Source: Pseudomonas thivervalensis
GTDB taxonomy: Bacteria; Pseudomonadota; Gammaproteobacteria; Pseudomonadales; Pseudomonadaceae
Assembly: GCF_001269655.1 (NCBI RefSeq)
Contig: NZ_LHVE01000007.1
Span: 1 to 64,000 of the forward strand
Direction of reading: 5' to 3'
DNA length: 64,000 bases
Positions 60,765-64,000 of this stretch are shown here, piece after piece (within the stretch, counting starts at the first letter, position 1; each line of letters begins with the position of its first letter). A program made the position numbers and the translations under genes. The notes under the pieces are model-generated. The model was not told the origin of the DNA. It was given only the letters and a program-made list of their open reading frames with translations, and searched no databases.

Positions 60765-62414
60765 ATGCTGACCATTAAAGCCGTGCGCCCCGAGTGGGTG
60801 ACGCTGGCCGCCAGTGCCTTTTTGTTAGTGGCCTTCAACCTCGTGCTTTGGCAACACTTGCTGGCGATCACGACGGCTGACGCGCGAGGCCTGCTGATGT
60901 GCGTGGCGTTTGGCCTGATGATTTTCTGCGCGTTCAACCTGGTGTTGACGCTCGTGGCCTTCCGCCCGCTGCTCAAGCCTGCGTTGATGCTGCTGTTCCT
61001 GATCAGCGCGGGCGTGGCGTATTTCATGGCGCAATACGGCGTATTGATCGATGCCGGCATGTTACGCAACTTCGCTGAAACCAATGCCACGGAAGTCCGT
61101 GATCTGTTGTCGCTGAAGTTGTTTGTCTATGTCGGCTTATTGGGTGTCTTGCCGTGCTGGTTGTTGTTCAAGACGCCGATCAACTATCGTCGTTGGCCGA
61201 AGGAGTTATTAAGTAAGTTGTTGGTCGGCGTGGCCTCGGCGGCGGTGATCGGCGTGGTTGCCCTGGCCAACTACCAAGGTTTGTCGTCACTGTTTCGCAA
61301 CCACCACGAGTTGCGCTTGATGGTGGTGCCGAGCAATTACATCGGTGCGTCGCTCGGGTACTTGCGTGAGCAGGTCGCGTCGGCCAAGCAGCCGTTCATC
61401 ACCCTGGGCGAAGACGCGAGTCGCAACCCGGCCTGGCAAACCCACGGGCGCAAATCCCTGACGGTTCTGGTGGTGGGCGAGAGTGCCCGGGCCGAGAACT
61501 TCGGCATCCTCGGTTATCACCGCGACACCACGCCGACACTGGACAAGGAGGCCGGCCTGATCGCCTTCACCGACGTGCACTCCTGCGGCACTGAAACCGC
61601 GGTGTCGGTGCCCTGCATGTTCTCCAACATGGGGCGCAAGAACTATGACGCCAGCAAGGCCAAGAATGAGGAAGGCTTGTTGGATGTGCTCAAGCGCGCC
61701 GGGCTGGAGGTGATCTGGCGGGACAACCAGTCTGGCTGCAAGGGCACCTGCGATCGGGTCACGCTGCAGGATGTCAGCAATCTCAAGGATCCGACGCTGT
61801 GCGCCAATAGCGAGTGCCGCGACGAGATCCTGCTCCAGGGACTGCAGCATTTCATCGACACCCTCGACAAGGACACCGTGCTGGTGCTGCATCAGATGGG
61901 CAGCCACGGGCCGGAGTACTTCAAGCGCTATCCCAAGGAGTACGAGCATTTCACCCCGGTGTGCGAAAGCAACGCGCTGAACAATTGCAGCCGCGACAGC
62001 ATCGTCAATGGATACGACAACACGCTGGTGTACACCGACCATGTGTTGTCGACCCTGATCGATCTGCTGCGGGCCAACCAGGACAAGGTCGACACGGCCA
62101 TGCTGTACCTGTCGGACCATGGCGAGTCCCTGGGCGAATACAACCTGTTTCTCCATGGCACGCCCTACATGCTCGCCCCGGAGCAACAGAAGCACGTGGC
62201 GATGCTGGCCTGGTTCTCCGACAGCTATCAGAAGTCTTTTTCGGTCGACACCCATTGCCTGCAGCTAAGCCGGGAAAAACCCTTGAGCCAGGACAACCTG
62301 TTCCACTCGATGCTCGGGCTGCTGGAAGTCAACAGCCAGGTCTACAACCGCGACCTGGACCTGTTCGCTAACTGCCGCGGCGCGGTGATTGACGGTGTCC
62401 TGGCGCGGGAATGA
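60765..62414 (+). CDS. eptA: Phosphoethanolamine transferase (EptA type)
   Basis: A 549-residue inner-membrane enzyme. Five N-terminal helices (to ~170) precede a periplasmic alkaline-phosphatase-fold domain. Zinc and nucleophile residues lie in VVGESARAENF, CGTETAVSVPC (catalytic Thr), YLSDHGESLGE and FLHGTPY. Four disulfide-prone Cys pairs are typical. It adds phosphoethanolamine to lipid A, reducing its negative charge. Role in polymyxin tolerance is known for the family. It is monocistronic. Confidence 0.93.
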   Translation: MLTIKAVRPEWVTLAASAFLLVAFNLVLWQHLLAITTADARGLLMCVAFGLMIFCAFNLVLTLVAFRPLLKPALMLLFLISAGVAYFMAQYGVLIDAGMLRNFAETNATEVRDLLSLKLFVYVGLLGVLPCWLLFKTPINYRRWPKELLSKLLVGVASAAVIGVVALANYQGLSSLFRNHHELRLMVVPSNYIGASLGYLREQVASAKQPFITLGEDASRNPAWQTHGRKSLTVLVVGESARAENFGILGYHRDTTPTLDKEAGLIAFTDVHSCGTETAVSVPCMFSNMGRKNYDASKAKNEEGLLDVLKRAGLEVIWRDNQSGCKGTCDRVTLQDVSNLKDPTLCANSECRDEILLQGLQHFIDTLDKDTVLVLHQMGSHGPEYFKRYPKEYEHFTPVCESNALNNCSRDSIVNGYDNTLVYTDHVLSTLIDLLRANQDKVDTAMLYLSDHGESLGEYNLFLHGTPYMLAPEQQKHVAMLAWFSDSYQKSFSVDTHCLQLSREKPLSQDNLFHSMLGLLEVNSQVYNRDLDLFANCRGAVIDGVLARE

Positions 62415-62483
62415 GCGCCTGGACCTTTTTTTCACGCGAGGTTGGTTAACCTGTCATCCAGTCCTTTTCCAAGAGCCGTTTGT

Positions 62484-63125
62484 ATGTCCGGGCCACCTCC
62501 ATCCACCGTCGAGCTCGAGTTCGCCAGGCAGCATGACCAGGAGCATGCGCAGGTTTGCTGTCGGCCGGCGCCTCGACGTTTGCGCCTGGCGTTCTGGCGC
62601 GACGAACACATGGTGCGCAACGCCCTGAAGGTGGCGGGCGAGCCGGGGCTGGTGCTGGATGTGGCTTGTGGCGCGGGGCGGTTCTGGCCGGTGCTGGCCG
62701 AGCACGCCAACCGGGTCATTCTGGCGGCGGACCCGTCGCCGAACATGCTTGAACATGCGCTCAGCCACCATGGCGACGGGTTGCTCCAGCGGGTCAAGAC
62801 CTTCCCGAGTTCGGCATTCACCCTCGGGCTGTCGGCCAACGCGGTGGATTGTATTTTCTGTCTGCAATTGTTTCGTCACGTCAGCGCCAGCGAGCATCGC
62901 CTGGCGCTGTTGCACGAGTTTCATCGGGTCAGCCGCGACACGGTGATCGTTTCGGTGCGAGTCGAAGGACGCTTCAAGATTGGCCAGGTGCCGCCACGAA
63001 GCCTGGCCGACAAGGTCGATGTCGAAGCCGAGTTCCGCCAGGCCGGTTTCAGCGTGCTGTGGTATCAGGATTTCCTGCCCGGTTTTGCGCTGACGCGTGT
63101 TTATGTATTACGTAAGACCAGTTAA
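62484..63125 (+). CDS. Class-I SAM-dependent methyltransferase
   Basis: A 213-residue methyltransferase with motif I LVLDVACGAGRFWPVLAEH, AADPSPNMLEHAL and the post-motif CIFCLQLFRHVSASEHRLAL. The substrate is unknown. The Met at 62484 (MSGPPPSTVELEF) is preferred to the upstream start at 62442, which lies close to the eptA end. Confidence 0.8.
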   Translation: MSGPPPSTVELEFARQHDQEHAQVCCRPAPRRLRLAFWRDEHMVRNALKVAGEPGLVLDVACGAGRFWPVLAEHANRVILAADPSPNMLEHALSHHGDGLLQRVKTFPSSAFTLGLSANAVDCIFCLQLFRHVSASEHRLALLHEFHRVSRDTVIVSVRVEGRFKIGQVPPRSLADKVDVEAEFRQAGFSVLWYQDFLPGFALTRVYVLRKTS

Positions 63126-63246
63126 GTCTTGATGTAGGACTATTCTTGCTTTTTCGCAGGCGATTTCTCTCAGACGGTTGCTCTATGGATGCTCGCAATC
63201 GCCAGCGGCGATATATACTGCGCGCCATTCTTCAAGGGAGAGCCGT

Positions 63247-64000
63247 GTGGCCATCGATATTCACTGGATTCGCGACAACGATAGCCTCGGTCAGTTTTGC
63301 GCCGAGTGGCAACAGTTGCCATTCGTCGCCCTCGACACCGAATTCATGCGGGTCGACACTTTTTATCCCATTGCTGGCTTACTGCAGATCGGCGACGGCA
63401 AGCGTGCCTACCTGATTGACCCCTTGACCATCGACAACTGGCAGCCCTTGGCCGCTCTGCTGGAGAACCCGGCGGTGCTCAAGGTGTTGCACGCTTGCAG
63501 CGAAGACCTTGAAGTGCTGCTGCGCCTGACCGGTAGCCTGCCTGCGCCGCTGTTCGATACACAACTGGCTGCTGCTTACCTGAACCTGGGTTTTTCCATG
63601 GGTTATTCGCGGCTGGTGCAGGAAGTGCTGGGCATCGAGTTGCCCAAGGGCGAGACCCGTTCTGACTGGTTGCAGCGGCCCCTGTCCGAGACGCAGATCA
63701 GCTACGCGGCAGAGGATGCGGTGCATCTGGCAGAAGTTTTCGTACAACTGCGCCCGAAGCTTTCCGACGAAAAATACCGCTGGGTCCTGGAGGATGGCGC
63801 CGAACTGGTGGCCAATCTGCGCCGCGAAGTCGACCCGTACGAGGTCTATCGCGAGGCCAAGCTGGCCTGGAAACTGTCCCGCGCCCAATTGGCTGTGTTG
63901 CGTGAGCTGTGCGCCTGGCGCGAACACGAGGCGCGGGCCCGTGACCTGCCGCGCAACCGCATCATCCGCGAGCATTCGCTGTGGCCCCTGGCCCGTACCC
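63247..64000 (+). CDS. rnd: Ribonuclease D, 5' part (runs off the window)
   Basis: The frame opens with GTG at 63247, nine bases after AAGGGAG, and continues open to the window end (251 codons). It has the DEDDy exonuclease motifs: Exo I ALDTEFMRVDTF, Exo II HACSEDLEVL and Exo III SYAAEDAVHL. Residues after ~205 begin the HRDC region (LSRAQLAVLRELCAWREHEA). RNase D trims tRNA 3' ends. The GTG start makes it easy to miss. Confidence 0.93.
   Translation, partial: MAIDIHWIRDNDSLGQFCAEWQQLPFVALDTEFMRVDTFYPIAGLLQIGDGKRAYLIDPLTIDNWQPLAALLENPAVLKVLHACSEDLEVLLRLTGSLPAPLFDTQLAAAYLNLGFSMGYSRLVQEVLGIELPKGETRSDWLQRPLSETQISYAAEDAVHLAEVFVQLRPKLSDEKYRWVLEDGAELVANLRREVDPYEVYREAKLAWKLSRAQLAVLRELCAWREHEARARDLPRNRIIREHSLWPLART

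Overview
The window looks like chromosomal DNA of a Pseudomonas of the fluorescens/corrugata lineage. The evidence is the algU-mucA-mucB-mucD block beside nadB, the ung/tctABC-opdH/tctDE block, bepA-tusA-like-perM-bcp-gcvR-dapA-bamC-purC, phaG, high GC, and many REP/REPIN palindromes of the kind typical of this group. Nearly everything is ordinary chromosome. No phage, insertion sequence or CRISPR array was seen.

Layout. 1-3195: C-terminal part of a secreted RTX calcium-binding protein built from near-identical 642-bp tandem repeats. 3341-7.3 kb: a DUF3077 gene with an elaborate leader, a DUF2867-like gene, tRNA-Gly, phaG, an rRNA pseudouridine synthase and a Cys-rich protein. 7.3-8.0 kb: a degenerate GGDEF protein. 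8.1-18.2 kb: an eight-gene minus-strand nitrogen-scavenging operon made of an ABC importer, two DUF1989 proteins, a urea/guanidine carboxylase and allophanate hydrolase. It is headed by a guanidine-I (ykkC) riboswitch and a probable sigma-54 promoter, so the substrate is probably guanidine rather than urea. 18.4-21 kb: a Tyr-rich lipoprotein, an HIBYL-CoA hydrolase-like protein and ung. 21-28.8 kb: a tricarboxylate uptake system (AbrB-like permease, TctA, TctB, TctC, porin OpdH) divergent from its TctD/TctE two-component regulator. 29-33.2 kb: an HDOD protein, ygfZ, sdhE, ygfX and nadB. 33.7-37.6 kb: the envelope-stress operon algU-mucA-mucB-mucD, without mucC. 37.6-45.7 kb: bepA, a TusA-like protein, perM-like, bcp, gcvR, dapA, bamC, an MBL hydrolase, purC and tRNA-Ser(CGA).

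45.7-47.6 kb is a small accessory patch in which a pair of short genes has been duplicated, with a REPIN in each copy, and one copy has decayed. 47.6-51.7 kb: a chemoreceptor, a PhyH-type dioxygenase, a cupin, an AraC regulator and a DUF1508 protein. 52-56.1 kb: a translationally coupled gtrB / methyltransferase / gtrA / DUF6311 cluster for polyprenyl-linked glycosylation of a surface polysaccharide. 56.3-64 kb: two LysR regulators around a CHMI-type isomerase, a gamma-glutamylpolyamine synthetase-type enzyme, a phosphoethanolamine transferase, a methyltransferase and the 5' part of rnd.

The most interesting signals are these: (i) four mutually exclusive RNA segments plus a coupled 25-codon leader ORF in front of the DUF3077 gene; (ii) the guanidine riboswitch with a visible Shine-Dalgarno-sequestering element; (iii) a REPIN inserted in frame inside the carboxylase gene, between its two carboxyltransferase halves; (iv) the duplicated small-gene/REPIN module at 46-47 kb. 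All calls come from reading the sequence. No database search or folding program was run.
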